Assembly: GCF_044326205.1 (NCBI RefSeq)
Contig: NZ_JBIRCY010000032.1
Location: forward strand, 21,717 to 85,716
Source: Kumtagia sp044326205
GTDB lineage: Bacteria > Pseudomonadota > Alphaproteobacteria > Rhizobiales > Rhizobiaceae
Reading direction: 5' to 3'
DNA length: 64,000 nt
Part shown: piece after piece, positions 10,012-18,126 of the stretch
Numbering within the stretch: the stretch's first letter is position 1
Layout of the letters: each line of letters begins with the position of its first letter
Position numbers and translations under genes: made by a program
The notes under the pieces: generated by a model
Seen by the model: only the letters and a program-made list of their open reading frames with translations
What the model was told of the DNA's origin: nothing
Databases searched by the model: none

Positions 10012-10575
10012 TCAATTGCCGACAACTCCGCGATACAGGCCATCGACGTCAATGAGAATGTGCCTAGCGTCGATACGTAGCGCGATCTGGCCGCTCTCGA
10101 TAATCTCGGGGCCTATCCATTGCCTGCGGTCATCGCGGGACCAGAGCCAGACGCGGACTTCGTCCTGCGACAAAGTCAAATAGTGCTGCAACGTCTCCAG
10201 AGCCCGATAGTCCCGCGCCTTCTGCCCGAAATCGTCAGCCATTGTGGATGGTGAAAGCACTTCGGCCAGAAGCAATGGCGAATTCGTTGCGAGCGCTTTC
10301 CCGTCTCCCGAAAACGCCTCGACCATAACGTCGGGAAAACGGACGCCCTCCCCGGCGCGGACCCCGAACTCGGCCGAACCCACGTTGTATTGCTCGACCC
10401 CAAGCTGGGATGCGAGTTGCAACATCAGGCGGGAAGCCAGTTGCCAATGGCGCCTCGTGACATTGATCATCATCTCGACAACCCTCCCCTGCACGAACTC
10501 GCGCTTGCCCTCACGCCCCTCATTCCAGCGCAGGAACTCGTCCGCCGTGGTTGGATGTCTCGACTGGATGTTCAT
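10012..10575 (-). CDS. Uma2-family putative restriction-like endonuclease, copy 2
   Basis: 187 residues from ATG 10575. It has the same core as copy 1: RFPDVMVEAF, LLLAEVLSPST, and a lysine in DFGQKARDY. The shared C-terminal signature VRVWLWSRD is followed by diverged tails. It ends 80 bases before the copy 1 start and begins 13 bases after the arginase stop, again compatible with one transcript. The function of the pair is unknown; the active-site pattern looks intact in both. Confidence 0.8.
   Translation of the reverse strand: MNIQSRHPTTADEFLRWNEGREGKREFVQGRVVEMMINVTRRHWQLASRLMLQLASQLGVEQYNVGSAEFGVRAGEGVRFPDVMVEAFSGDGKALATNSPLLLAEVLSPSTMADDFGQKARDYRALETLQHYLTLSQDEVRVWLWSRDDRRQWIGPEIIESGQIALRIDARHILIDVDGLYRGVVGN
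10514..10575 (-). repeat. 62-base perfect repeat at the 5' end of Uma2 copy 2
   Basis: Partner of 9871-9932. Near-identity continues only a few bases further into the gene (CTTGCCCTCA against CTTGCCTTCG on the plus strand). Such a sharp block suggests local gene conversion or strong constraint on the N-terminus. Confidence 0.9.
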
Positions 10576-10587
10576 GACGTCAATCTA

Positions 10588-11424
10588 TCAAATCCGCTCC
10601 AGCGCCGCCAGAAAATCGATCAGCAGCCGGCCGACGACTGGCGGAACCTCCGCCTCGGCGTCGAACGCCGGATCGTAGGCGGTCAGCGTCACGCCAACGA
10701 CCGGAATGGACCGCGCGATGCCACAGGCCATCTGCCTGAGTTCATCGGGGTTCGGGCCTCCCGGCGCCGTGTAACGGTTGACCCGCAGCGTGCGCGGATC
10801 GTGGACGTCGAGATCGAGATGCAAATGGGTGCGGGCCACGCCCGCCGCCTTGAGTTTTGCAACTTCGCCCGGCGCATCGCGGACGGCGGCCCTGACGATC
10901 GGCAGGCTTTCCAGCAGCCGCTTTTCGTCGGGGTCGAGGTCGCGCGCGTCGACCAGCATGCAGCGCGACGGGTCGATGGCGCGAAAGCCCGAAATGCTTG
11001 CGGCCATCGGCTTCCAGCACAGGCCGAGCATCGTGCCGAGTGCCATGCCATCGAGGAAACCGTGGATCGAGGTTTCCGGCGTGTTGAGGTCGCCGTGCTG
11101 ATCCACCCAGACGACCGAATCCGCCGCCTCGCCGGCAACGGCGCCGAGCGCCGACAGGCAATTGCCGGCGAGCACGATCGGGAACCTTCCTTCGGAAACG
11201 CTGGCGTCGACCTTCGCGGCGACCGCCTTGCACACCGCGAACCCGGTCGCAATCTCGCGCCGCGGCGTTTCGCCGACCTCCCCGATATCCTCGACGACGA
11301 CGTCGTGGCCATTGAAGGTCAGCGCCTCGACGATGCCGCCGCTGATCAGCGCTTCCGGACCCTGGCCGAAACCGCCATGGTATTGACCGCTGTCATAGGG
11401 CGCGAGGATGATCGATAGTTTCAT
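10588..11424 (-). CDS. Arginase/agmatinase-family protein with altered metal site
   Basis: 278 residues, ureohydrolase fold. Manganese ligands D108, H110 and D112 (WVDQHGDLN) and D204, D206 (LDLDVHDP) are present. The first ligand motif, normally GGDHS, reads AGNCLS, so the first histidine is a cysteine (C89). The enzyme may hydrolyse a guanidine or formimino compound, or may be altered in activity; calling it arginase outright is not safe. ATG 11424 is preceded by GGAG. It sits inside the his operon, 27 bases after hisA, which is unusual for rhizobia and suggests a link to nitrogen or histidine-derived compounds, or simple insertion. Confidence 0.8.
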   Translation of the reverse strand: MKLSIILAPYDSGQYHGGFGQGPEALISGGIVEALTFNGHDVVVEDIGEVGETPRREIATGFAVCKAVAAKVDASVSEGRFPIVLAGNCLSALGAVAGEAADSVVWVDQHGDLNTPETSIHGFLDGMALGTMLGLCWKPMAASISGFRAIDPSRCMLVDARDLDPDEKRLLESLPIVRAAVRDAPGEVAKLKAAGVARTHLHLDLDVHDPRTLRVNRYTAPGGPNPDELRQMACGIARSIPVVGVTLTAYDPAFDAEAEVPPVVGRLLIDFLAALERI

Positions 11425-11451
11425 CGCGATCTCCGAAATCGTCGTGACGAA

Positions 11452-12180
11452 TTAAGCTGCCCTGAGCAGGGACAGGGCTTCGGCCGGATCGATGCGGCCA
11501 TCATACAGCGCGCGGCCGGAAATCGCGCCTTCGAGTTTCTGCGCGTCGGGCATGGTCATGCGCCTGATATCCGCCAGCGAGGCCAGGCCGCCCGAGGCAA
11601 TCACCGGGATGGACACCGCTTCCGCGAGCGCGATGGTCGCATCCCAATTGATGCCGGCCAGCACGCCGTCGCGGTCGATGTCCGTATAGATGATGGCCGC
11701 CACGCCGGCGCCTTCGAATTTCTTCGCCAGCTCGACGACGCCGAGCGACGAGGCTTCCGCCCAGCCCTCGACCGCCACCTTGCCGCCCTTGGCGTCGATG
11801 CCGACCGCGATTTTTCCGGGATGCAGCCGGCAGGCTTCCTTGACCAGCGCGGGGTCGCGCACCGCGACCGTGCCGAGGATGACGCGGGCCAGGCCCTTGG
11901 CCAGCCAGGCATCGATGTGGGCGTGCGTGCGAATACCACCGCCGAGTTGCACCGGGTTTCTGGTCGCCTTGAGGATCGCCTCGACCGCCGCGCCGTTGCG
12001 GCTTTCGCCGGCAAAGGCGCCATCGAGGTCGACGACGTGCAGCCATTCGAATCCCTGATCCTCGAAGGCTTTAGCCTGTGCCGCCGGATCGGGATTGTAG
12101 ACGGTGGCCTGGTTCATGTCACCGAGCTTCAGGCGCACGCACTGGCCGCCCTTCAGGTCGATGGCCGGGAAAAGGATCAT
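11452..12180 (-). CDS. hisA: Phosphoribosylformimino-5-aminoimidazole carboxamide ribotide isomerase
   Basis: TIM-barrel isomerase of the fourth step of histidine synthesis (ProFAR to PRFAR). 242 residues. Catalytic aspartates lie in FPAIDLKGG (D8) and YTDIDRDG; the phosphate loops QLGGGIR and IASGGLASL are present. It is preceded by the DUF1330 gene by 4 bases and followed by the arginase-family gene. Confidence 0.97.
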   Translation of the reverse strand: MILFPAIDLKGGQCVRLKLGDMNQATVYNPDPAAQAKAFEDQGFEWLHVVDLDGAFAGESRNGAAVEAILKATRNPVQLGGGIRTHAHIDAWLAKGLARVILGTVAVRDPALVKEACRLHPGKIAVGIDAKGGKVAVEGWAEASSLGVVELAKKFEGAGVAAIIYTDIDRDGVLAGINWDATIALAEAVSIPVIASGGLASLADIRRMTMPDAQKLEGAISGRALYDGRIDPAEALSLLRAA

Positions 12181-12184
12181 TTTG

Positions 12185-12472
12185 TCACGCGCCTTCGACG
12201 ATGGCGAAATGCGAGGCCGAAAAGGCGCGGCGCAGTTTCAGCGCCGCCTGGTATTCGGGCGAGTGGTAGCAGGCGAGCGCCGTCTCGTAGGAATCGAACT
12301 CGATGATGACATGGCGGTTGGCGGCGAAACCTTCCGGGCTCGACGCCTGCCCGCCGCGCACCAGAAACTTCGCGCCGTATTTGTCGAACGCGGCCTTGTT
12401 GGCGGCGATGTATTGCGGATAGTTCTCCTCGTCGAGAACCGAAACCATGGCCATCCAATAGCCTTTCTTCAT
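12185..12472 (-). CDS. DUF1330 family small protein
   Basis: 95 residues from ATG 12472, preceded by GAGGTGGAG. Ferredoxin-like dimeric alpha/beta-barrel family with the signature HVIIEFDSYETALACYHSPEYQ. No reaction is established for the family. The first codon overlaps the hisH stop (12469) in the ATGA style, indicating translational coupling within the his operon. An upstream GTG (12481) is less likely because it lies within the ribosome site. Confidence 0.85.
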   Translation of the reverse strand: MKKGYWMAMVSVLDEENYPQYIAANKAAFDKYGAKFLVRGGQASSPEGFAANRHVIIEFDSYETALACYHSPEYQAALKLRRAFSASHFAIVEGA

Positions 12473-13119
12473 GGTCTCCACCTCAAAAAATTGGCGATAA
12501 GGGCCAGGCCGAGCGCCTGGCTCTTTTCCGGATGGAACTGCGTGCCGGCAAAATTTTCGCGGCCGACGGCTGCGGTCACCGGCCCGCCATAGTCGGTTAC
12601 GGCCAGAACCTCATCTTCACGCAGAGATTCAAGATGGTAGGAATGCACGAAATAGGCGTGCAGGCCGTGGTCGCCGGTCCGGATTCCGTCGAACAGCGGA
12701 TGCGAATGTTTCACGTGAATCGTATTCCAGCCGATCTGCGGAATCTTCAGCGACGGGTCAGCCGGTTCGATCTCCTTGACGTCTCCCGCGACCCAGCCGA
12801 AGCCTTGGGTGACCGTCTTCTCCAGGCCGCGCTTGGACATCAATTGCATGCCGACGCAGATGCCGAGAAACGGTCTTGCCCTGGCAATCGCCACCTCCTC
12901 TACCGCCTCCCACATTCCGTCGACCGCCCGCAAACCGGCGGCGCAGTCGGCATAGGCGCCGACGCCCGGCAATACGATACGGTCGGCGGTGCGGACCCGT
13001 TCGGCATCGGCGGTCAGGTCGATCTCGGCGGCAACGCCGGCCTCGCGCGCGGCACGCTCGAAAGCCTTGGTCGCCGAGCGCAAATTGCCCGACCCGTAGT
13101 CGATGATGGCGACGCGCAT
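12469..13119 (-). CDS. hisH: Imidazole glycerol phosphate synthase glutaminase subunit
   Basis: Class I glutamine amidotransferase that feeds ammonia to HisF. 216 residues from ATG 13119 (MRVAIIDYGSGN). The catalytic triad is visible: C88 in LGICVGMQ, and H196 and E198 in FHPEKS. The start overlaps the stop of the DUF2628 gene by one base (TGATG). A partial match to parS (12707-12722, 14 of 16 bases) inside the gene is probably chance. Confidence 0.97.
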   Translation of the reverse strand: MRVAIIDYGSGNLRSATKAFERAAREAGVAAEIDLTADAERVRTADRIVLPGVGAYADCAAGLRAVDGMWEAVEEVAIARARPFLGICVGMQLMSKRGLEKTVTQGFGWVAGDVKEIEPADPSLKIPQIGWNTIHVKHSHPLFDGIRTGDHGLHAYFVHSYHLESLREDEVLAVTDYGGPVTAAVGRENFAGTQFHPEKSQALGLALIANFLRWRP

Positions 13120-13613
13120 CAGCTTCGTCCCGGATAATTGAACAGGCCGAGCGCCGGGCCGGCGGACAAACGCTGCCGCCTCGCCGCCCATGGTGCGTCG
13201 GCGGCTGAAAGGACGGCCTTGTCGTCCTCTATTTCATCGCCGCCAAGCACGACCGCCGCATAGCGGGTCTCGGCGTCCGCGACACTGTCGGCATCGAGCA
13301 CGCCCCACTCCCGCCAGCCGCGCCGGCGCAGCGCGGCGAGCCACAAGGCCGAACCCTCCAGGCCGACATAGAAGGAAAGCAGCAGCGACAGCAACGACCC
13401 CGCCAAGCCGAGGCCTAGCGCTTCGCCGATCGCCCCGACGCCAAACATAGCGGCGAAAGTTAGCACCGCCTCGATCACGAGGCCGTGCCAGAGCAGCCAT
13501 AGCGGAGGAAAGACAAATCCAAGCAAGGAAAAGCCGTCGCGCACGATCCGCGCCTGGCTGACCGCGTCGGTCCCGAGCGCTGTCTCCGGTTCCATGACGA
13601 CGAAGCGCGCCAT
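13119..13613 (-). CDS. DUF2628 membrane protein
   Basis: 164 residues with a hydrophobic centre (FSLLGFVFPPLWLLWHGL through LLSLLLSFYVGLEGSALWLA) predicting two or three membrane segments, followed by an acidic soluble tail. The pattern matches DUF2628 proteins commonly encoded between hisB and hisH in rhizobia. Function unknown. It is coupled to hisH by a TGATG overlap and lies 3 bases after the hisB stop. Confidence 0.85.
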   Translation of the reverse strand: MARFVVMEPETALGTDAVSQARIVRDGFSLLGFVFPPLWLLWHGLVIEAVLTFAAMFGVGAIGEALGLGLAGSLLSLLLSFYVGLEGSALWLAALRRRGWREWGVLDADSVADAETRYAAVVLGGDEIEDDKAVLSAADAPWAARRQRLSAGPALGLFNYPGRS

Positions 13614-13616
13614 CCT

Positions 13617-14216
13617 CTACCCCTTCAGGCTGCCCTTGGTGGACGGCACCGCGTCCGGCTGGCGCGGGTCGCGCTCCAGCGCCGCCCGCAACACGCGCGC
13701 CACCGATTTGAAGCAGGTCTCGGCAATATGGTGGTTGTTGGCGCCGTAGAGATTGGTGACATGCAGCGTGATGCCGGCGTTCTGGGCGAATGCATGAAAG
13801 AATTCGCGCACCAGTTCGGTATCGAAAGTACCGATCTTCGGCGACGAGAACGGCACGGCCCAGACCAGATACGGCCGGCCGGAGACATCGACGGCGGCGC
13901 GCGTAAGAGTCTCGTCCATGGCGAGGTCGAGCGACGCATAACGCATGATGCCACGCCGCTCGCCCAGAGCCTTCGACAGCGCCTGGCCGAGCGCGATGCC
14001 GGTGTCTTCGACCGTATGATGATCGTCGATGTGCAGGTCGCCCTCGGCGCGCACCTTCATATCGATCAGCGAATGGCGGCAGAGCTGGTCCAGCATGTGG
14101 TCGAAGAAACCGACACCGGTGGCGATCTCACCCTTGCCCGTCCCATCGACATCGATCGACACGGCGATACGCGTCTCCTTGGTCGAACGGCTTATTTCGG
14201 CGGTGCGGGCGGCCAT
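13617..14216 (-). CDS. hisB: Imidazoleglycerol-phosphate dehydratase
   Basis: Sixth step of histidine synthesis, dehydrating imidazole glycerol phosphate. 199 residues from ATG 14216, monofunctional (no HisN-type phosphatase domain). Both duplicated manganese motifs are seen: FFDHMLDQLCRHS with DDHHTVEDTG, and FFHAFAQNAG with NNHHIAETCFK. It is the first gene of the his operon; the promoter must lie in the 14217-14793 gap. Confidence 0.97.
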   Translation of the reverse strand: MAARTAEISRSTKETRIAVSIDVDGTGKGEIATGVGFFDHMLDQLCRHSLIDMKVRAEGDLHIDDHHTVEDTGIALGQALSKALGERRGIMRYASLDLAMDETLTRAAVDVSGRPYLVWAVPFSSPKIGTFDTELVREFFHAFAQNAGITLHVTNLYGANNHHIAETCFKSVARVLRAALERDPRQPDAVPSTKGSLKG

Positions 14217-14793
14217 GGAAAGTCCCGTGTTTGGCAAAAACGCGAGCCTTGTAACAGCATGGTCCGGGGGAATCAAAGCCGCCCATATCACAGGTACGGC
14301 GCAGGGGGACAACTTATGGAATTTTTTCAAAAAGGCAGAGATGCTTCGGGGGCTTTCGCCGGCAGGAAAAGTGAACGGTCTCCGTCACTTACCCCGACAG
14401 GCCGGCTCCGGGGTAAAAGTTTTTTCCGGGTTTTTGCCGGATTTCATCCCCGCCGGCTGATCCTGCCTCATAATCCTCGTGATCGCTCTCGCGGGAAACC
14501 TGGTGCGCACCGGGTATCAGGGGAGAGCATCGGCGCCGGGGTGGCCGCGTAACGGTGCGCGGCTTGGCAAGAGCCTTCAGACCCGGGCCCCAGACCGCGA
14601 CGACAAGCCTCGGATTGAGCCGGGGCGGTATCAGCGATCGGGCAAGCACGCCGGCGGGGCGCAAGGTTCGCGCCACGTATCTAACTTTGAGAGGCTCGGC
14701 CTCGCGCCCCGCTTCCCACCTTCCATCAATGGCCAGACGCGAAAGCAGGGCGTGGCAACGATCAAACACGTCCCGAACAGGAAAGGATTTACC
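14217..14793. other. Non-coding stretch between divergent hisB and a small gene
   Basis: 577 bases holding the divergent promoters for the his operon (minus) and the gene at 14794 (plus). An inverted pair CCCCG/CGGGG around 14391-14415 is followed by TTTTTTCC. Both strands have open frames across 14389-14799, but neither has a recognisable domain or ribosome site. I see no known structured RNA in it. Confidence 0.5.
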
Positions 14794-15141
14794 ATGCACG
14801 ACGATAGCGAAAATGACCGTCCAAAGTACGAGCGCCTGCCCTGGACCTGGGACACGCTGCCGCCTTCCATGCGCGATGCGATGGCGGATGCGCTACGCCT
14901 GGCCGCCACCGCGGGCGGCTCGCCGGCACGCTGCCGGCGCAAGGAGTGCAAGCAGACGCATCGATGCAGCTTCAAGCTGGACAAGCACGGCGACGGCATC
15001 TGCCTTGGCGGCATCACCGAGCCGATGGTCCGCGAGGCCGCGCTCATGATCAAGTACGCAAGCGACTTCTGGGCGAAGCGCGGGCCGTCCTGGGGAGCGA
15101 TCCTCGAAGCCGAGAAAAAGCTTCGCGATGCCAGGTTCTGA
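14794..15141 (+). CDS. Small cysteine-containing hypothetical protein
   Basis: 115 residues from ATG 14794, which is preceded by AGGAAAGGA. A CRRKECKQTHRC motif (three cysteines and a histidine) plus a later cysteine in DGICLGG could bind zinc. The rest is helical and rich in tryptophan (LPWTWDTLPPSMRDAMADAL). I do not recognise a named family. Similar short proteins are seen near hslV in related rhizobia, so it is probably real but of unknown role. Confidence 0.65.
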   Translation: MHDDSENDRPKYERLPWTWDTLPPSMRDAMADALRLAATAGGSPARCRRKECKQTHRCSFKLDKHGDGICLGGITEPMVREAALMIKYASDFWAKRGPSWGAILEAEKKLRDARF

Positions 15142-15152
15142 CACGACATGCA

Positions 15153-15230
15153 GGGGACAGTTTACTTTTATCCCCGGAAAGGCTCAGCCTTGGATGGGTT
15201 GGCGCGAGGGGACAAAAGTAAACTGTCCCC
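15153..15230. repeat. REP-like inverted repeat between the small gene and hslV
   Basis: Two 23-base arms (15153-15175 and 15208-15230) are inverted copies with one mismatch, separated by 32 bases. Each arm is bounded by GGGG/CCCC and contains GACAGTTTAC. Elements of this GGGGACAGTTTAC type are dispersed in many proteobacterial genomes and are linked to REP-associated transposases; no transposase gene is present here. Confidence 0.85.
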
Positions 15231-15351
15231 GGGCGCCCATTCCTTCTCGACCGCAATTTGCATTCCATTTGCGCCTGCATACATATGGCCCTTCATACCC
15301 TCGTATCGCGCGGATCGCCGCTTCTGGGACCGCGCGCAATCGGAGCAATCG

Positions 15352-15903
15352 ATGTCGAATGAACTGACCATGCACGCCACCACCATCGTGACGGTGCGCA
15401 AGGGGGGAAAAGTCGTGATCGCTGGTGACGGCCAGGTGAGCCTCGGCCAGACGATCATGAAGGGCAACGCCAAAAAGGTCCGCCGCATCGGCAAGGGCGG
15501 CAGCGTCATCGCCGGTTTCGCCGGGGCGACCGCCGACGCCTTCACCCTGCTGGAGCGGCTGGAGGCCAAGCTCGAGCAATACCCCGACCAGCTTACCCGC
15601 GCTTGCGTCGAGCTCGCCAAGGACTGGCGCACCGATCGCTATCTGCGCCGCCTTGAAGCGATGATGCTGGTGGCCGACAAGAATGTGTCGCTGGCGCTCA
15701 CAGGTACCGGCGACGTGCTGGAGCCGGAGCATGGCGTGATGGCGATCGGCTCCGGCGGCAATTATGCGCTCGCCGCCGCCCGCGCGCTGATGGACACCGA
15801 CAAGGACGCTGAAGAGATCGCCCGCAAGGCGATGCAGATCGCGTCTGACATCTGCGTTTACACCAACAACAATTTTGTCGTCGAAACGCTCGATGCCGCG
15901 TGA
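15352..15903 (+). CDS. hslV: ATP-dependent protease proteolytic subunit HslV
   Basis: Threonine peptidase that forms the double-hexameric core of the HslUV (ClpYQ) protease. 183 residues from ATG 15352. The mature enzyme should begin at the threonine in HATTIVTVRKGGKVVIAGDG, so a propeptide of about nine residues is removed. The signatures GAGATADAFTLLE-like AGATADAFTLLE, KDWRTDRYLRRLEA and IGSGGNYA are conserved. Unlike the usual hslVU pair, three other genes separate it from hslU. Confidence 0.96.
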   Translation: MSNELTMHATTIVTVRKGGKVVIAGDGQVSLGQTIMKGNAKKVRRIGKGGSVIAGFAGATADAFTLLERLEAKLEQYPDQLTRACVELAKDWRTDRYLRRLEAMMLVADKNVSLALTGTGDVLEPEHGVMAIGSGGNYALAAARALMDTDKDAEEIARKAMQIASDICVYTNNNFVVETLDAA

Positions 15904-16408
15904 GGCGAAACCCCGCTACGGCTTTCGGCCGGTGACCGAGAAGGATTTTCCCCTGCTCGGCCGCTGGCTGCGCGAACCACATGTGGCGGAATGGTGGGAC
16001 GACCCAGATGAGGAGCTTGCAGGAATCCGCGAGCATATGGACTCGGTCTCGGTCGAGCCGCTGATCGTCGAGCTCGACGGCAAGCCAATCGGCTATCTCC
16101 AGACATACGATCCGCATCTGGAGGACGATCATCCGTACAACGACCAGCCGTTCGGCACGCTTGGCCTCGACCTGTCGATCGGCGTGGCGGAGCTGGTCGG
16201 CGTCGGCCACGGCTCGGCGCTGCTCAGCCAGTTCATCGACGAACTCTTCGCCGAAGGCACGCCGCGCGTTGTCATCGATCCGCACCCCACCAACGCCCGC
16301 GCGATCCGTGCCTACGAGAAGGCCGGCTTCGCGCGGGTCGACGAGCGCAGCTCGATCTATGGTGACGTGCTTTTGATGGCGCGCGACAACGAGGAATTGT
16401 CGGAATGA
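15893..16408 (+). CDS. GNAT acetyltransferase (aminoglycoside 6'-N-acetyltransferase-like)
   Basis: 171 residues. It resembles the AacA4/IucB-like branch of GNAT enzymes: YGFRPVTEKDFPLLGRWLREPHVAEWW at the N-terminus (quoted in parts: FRPVTEKDFPLL, HVAEWW), then GHGSALLSQF for acetyl-CoA binding, and NARAIRAYEKAGF. The true substrate is unknown; chromosomal members often do not confer resistance. The start overlaps the hslV stop by 11 bases, so it is co-translated with the protease operon. Confidence 0.85.
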   Translation: MPREAKPRYGFRPVTEKDFPLLGRWLREPHVAEWWDDPDEELAGIREHMDSVSVEPLIVELDGKPIGYLQTYDPHLEDDHPYNDQPFGTLGLDLSIGVAELVGVGHGSALLSQFIDELFAEGTPRVVIDPHPTNARAIRAYEKAGFARVDERSSIYGDVLLMARDNEELSE

Positions 16409-17010
16409 CGATGGCTCCGGCGGCCGATCCGCAGATTGCGGCGCACAGGCGCGTCTTCCTGGCGGGGCTGCTGATCGCGGCCGGGCTGATCGCCGCGCAA
16501 GGCATCACGCTCTACCTGATGGGCCAGCCGCTCATCTGCAAATGCGGAACGGTGAAACTCTGGCACGGCATCGTGCAGAGCAGCGAGAACAGCCAGCATC
16601 TATCGGACTGGTATACCTTCTCGCACATCATCCATGGCTTCCTGTTCTACGGCCTGTTCCGGCTGGTGATGCCGCGCGTCAATGTCGGCTTGCGCCTCGT
16701 CGGCGCAGTGATCATCGAAGCCGGCTGGGAGATCCTCGAAAACTCCGACTTCATCATCAACCGCTACCGCGAAGCCACGATCTCGCTCGACTATTTCGGC
16801 GACAGCGTCATCAATTCCGTGTTCGACACGCTGTGGATGGTGCTCGGTTTTGCGTTGGCCGCCCGGCTCCCTATATGGATGACGATAGCACTGGCCGTCC
16901 TGTTCGAACTGGTCGTCGGCTACATCATCCGAGACAACCTTACCCTCAACATCATCATGCTGCTGTACCCGGTGGAAGGGATCAAGCAGTGGCAATCGGG
17001 AGGGACGTAA
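16405..17010 (+). CDS. UPF0314 (DUF2585) membrane protein
   Basis: 201 residues with an N-terminal membrane segment (FLAGLLIAAGLIAAQGITLY) and two or three more (FYGLFRLVMP, VLGFALAARL, IALAVLFELVVGY). The conserved core QHLSDWYTFSHIIHGFLFY and AGWEILENSDFIINRYREAT (each quoted up to 20 residues) is characteristic of this alphaproteobacterial family of unknown function. It overlaps the GNAT stop by ATGA. Its placement between hslV and hslU is recurrent in rhizobia. Confidence 0.9.
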   Translation: MTMAPAADPQIAAHRRVFLAGLLIAAGLIAAQGITLYLMGQPLICKCGTVKLWHGIVQSSENSQHLSDWYTFSHIIHGFLFYGLFRLVMPRVNVGLRLVGAVIIEAGWEILENSDFIINRYREATISLDYFGDSVINSVFDTLWMVLGFALAARLPIWMTIALAVLFELVVGYIIRDNLTLNIIMLLYPVEGIKQWQSGGT

Positions 17011-17014
17011 CCTA

Positions 17015-18088
17015 GTGCGCAGCTTTCCTTCGCCGTTGGAGACATCCTCTATATCCGCAGACACGCTGCTCGCAGCCGTCGGGACCGGCGTGCTCTCGGC
17101 CGAACAAGCGCAAGCCCTGTTCGACCTGGAAGGCGAGCGGACAGTGCAGGCAGCCCCCGCATCTCGCGACGACGAGCAATTTCGCTTCATCAGCGGTTTC
17201 GGCGATATCTTTGTCACCATCGGACTCGGCCTGTTTCTTGGGGCGCTGGGCTATTTCACTATCGAGCGTCTCGGCATGGGCGGCGCCACTTTGGTTGCCG
17301 CTGCGAGCTGGCTGCTGGCTGAATATTTTACCCGTGTTAGGCGCATGGCGCTGCCCAGCATCGTGCTGCTGTTGGTTTACGCGAGCATGGTCTTTTATGC
17401 TGCCGAGTTCCTTTTCGGGCCTGACCCAGACCTGATGGCCTGGAGCCTGGAAAGGTATTCGATGGCCACGATTGGTGCCGGCCTAGCGACAGCACTGGCA
17501 GCGGTAGCACACTATTGGCGATTCCGCGTACCGATTACCATCGCAGCTGGTGTCGCGGCCCTGGTTGCTGCAGTCGTCGGCATCCTGATCCTGATAGCGC
17601 CAGATTTCTCGGAAACTGGCCTTACGGCGGTCCTGTTCGTCTGTGGTTTGGCGGTCTTCGCCCTGGCGATGCGTTTCGACCTAAGCGATCCGAGGCGCGA
17701 GACCCGGCGCATCGACATTGCCTTTTGGTTACATATGCTGGCCGCTCCCTTGATTGTGCATCCACTGATCAACGGTTTTGTACTGGACTCCGGCAACGGG
17801 CCGAACGAGGCGTCCGCTTGGAGCATCCTCGCCGTTTTCGCCCTATTAAGCATTGTCGCCGTGCTGGTCGACCGTCGTGCCATTCTGGTGTCTGGGCTGA
17901 CTTATGCCGGTATCGCCTTTGGCACGCTCGCCGGCGGAGCAGGGCTGGTAGACAGCGTCGTTCCGCTTACCATGCTGGCGCTCGGTGCTCTGGTGCTGAT
18001 GCTCAGCGCCGGCTGGCATGCATTGCGCCATACGTTGCTCAGCTTCCTGCCGGATGGCTTGGCGCGGCGCTTTCCCATTCATACCTGA
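17015..18088 (+). CDS. Multi-spanning membrane protein of unknown function
   Basis: 357 residues, GTG start 4 bases after the UPF0314 stop. A soluble N-terminus with a short helix (LLAAVGTGVLSAEQAQALFD) is followed by about nine or ten hydrophobic segments. The layout (SAEQAQAL leader, then many helices) recalls DUF2157-type proteins, but I cannot assign it firmly. It is probably the fourth gene of the hslV transcript. Codon choice and base composition look slightly less GC-rich than the neighbours, which may indicate later acquisition. Confidence 0.7.
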   Translation: MRSFPSPLETSSISADTLLAAVGTGVLSAEQAQALFDLEGERTVQAAPASRDDEQFRFISGFGDIFVTIGLGLFLGALGYFTIERLGMGGATLVAAASWLLAEYFTRVRRMALPSIVLLLVYASMVFYAAEFLFGPDPDLMAWSLERYSMATIGAGLATALAAVAHYWRFRVPITIAAGVAALVAAVVGILILIAPDFSETGLTAVLFVCGLAVFALAMRFDLSDPRRETRRIDIAFWLHMLAAPLIVHPLINGFVLDSGNGPNEASAWSILAVFALLSIVAVLVDRRAILVSGLTYAGIAFGTLAGGAGLVDSVVPLTMLALGALVLMLSAGWHALRHTLLSFLPDGLARRFPIHT

Positions 18089-18126
18089 CACCAAGATATT
18101 AGATCGAAGGAAATCGAGTACCCGTA

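Noticed and set aside
12707..12722. TGTTTCACGTGAATCG inside hisH as a fourth parS
   Set aside because: Two mismatches in one half, within conserved coding sequence and more than 15 kb from the cluster; weak support without ParB data.
14389..14799. 136-codon minus-strand frame in the hisB upstream region
   Set aside because: No domain and no ribosome site, and it overlaps the start of a better supported plus-strand gene.
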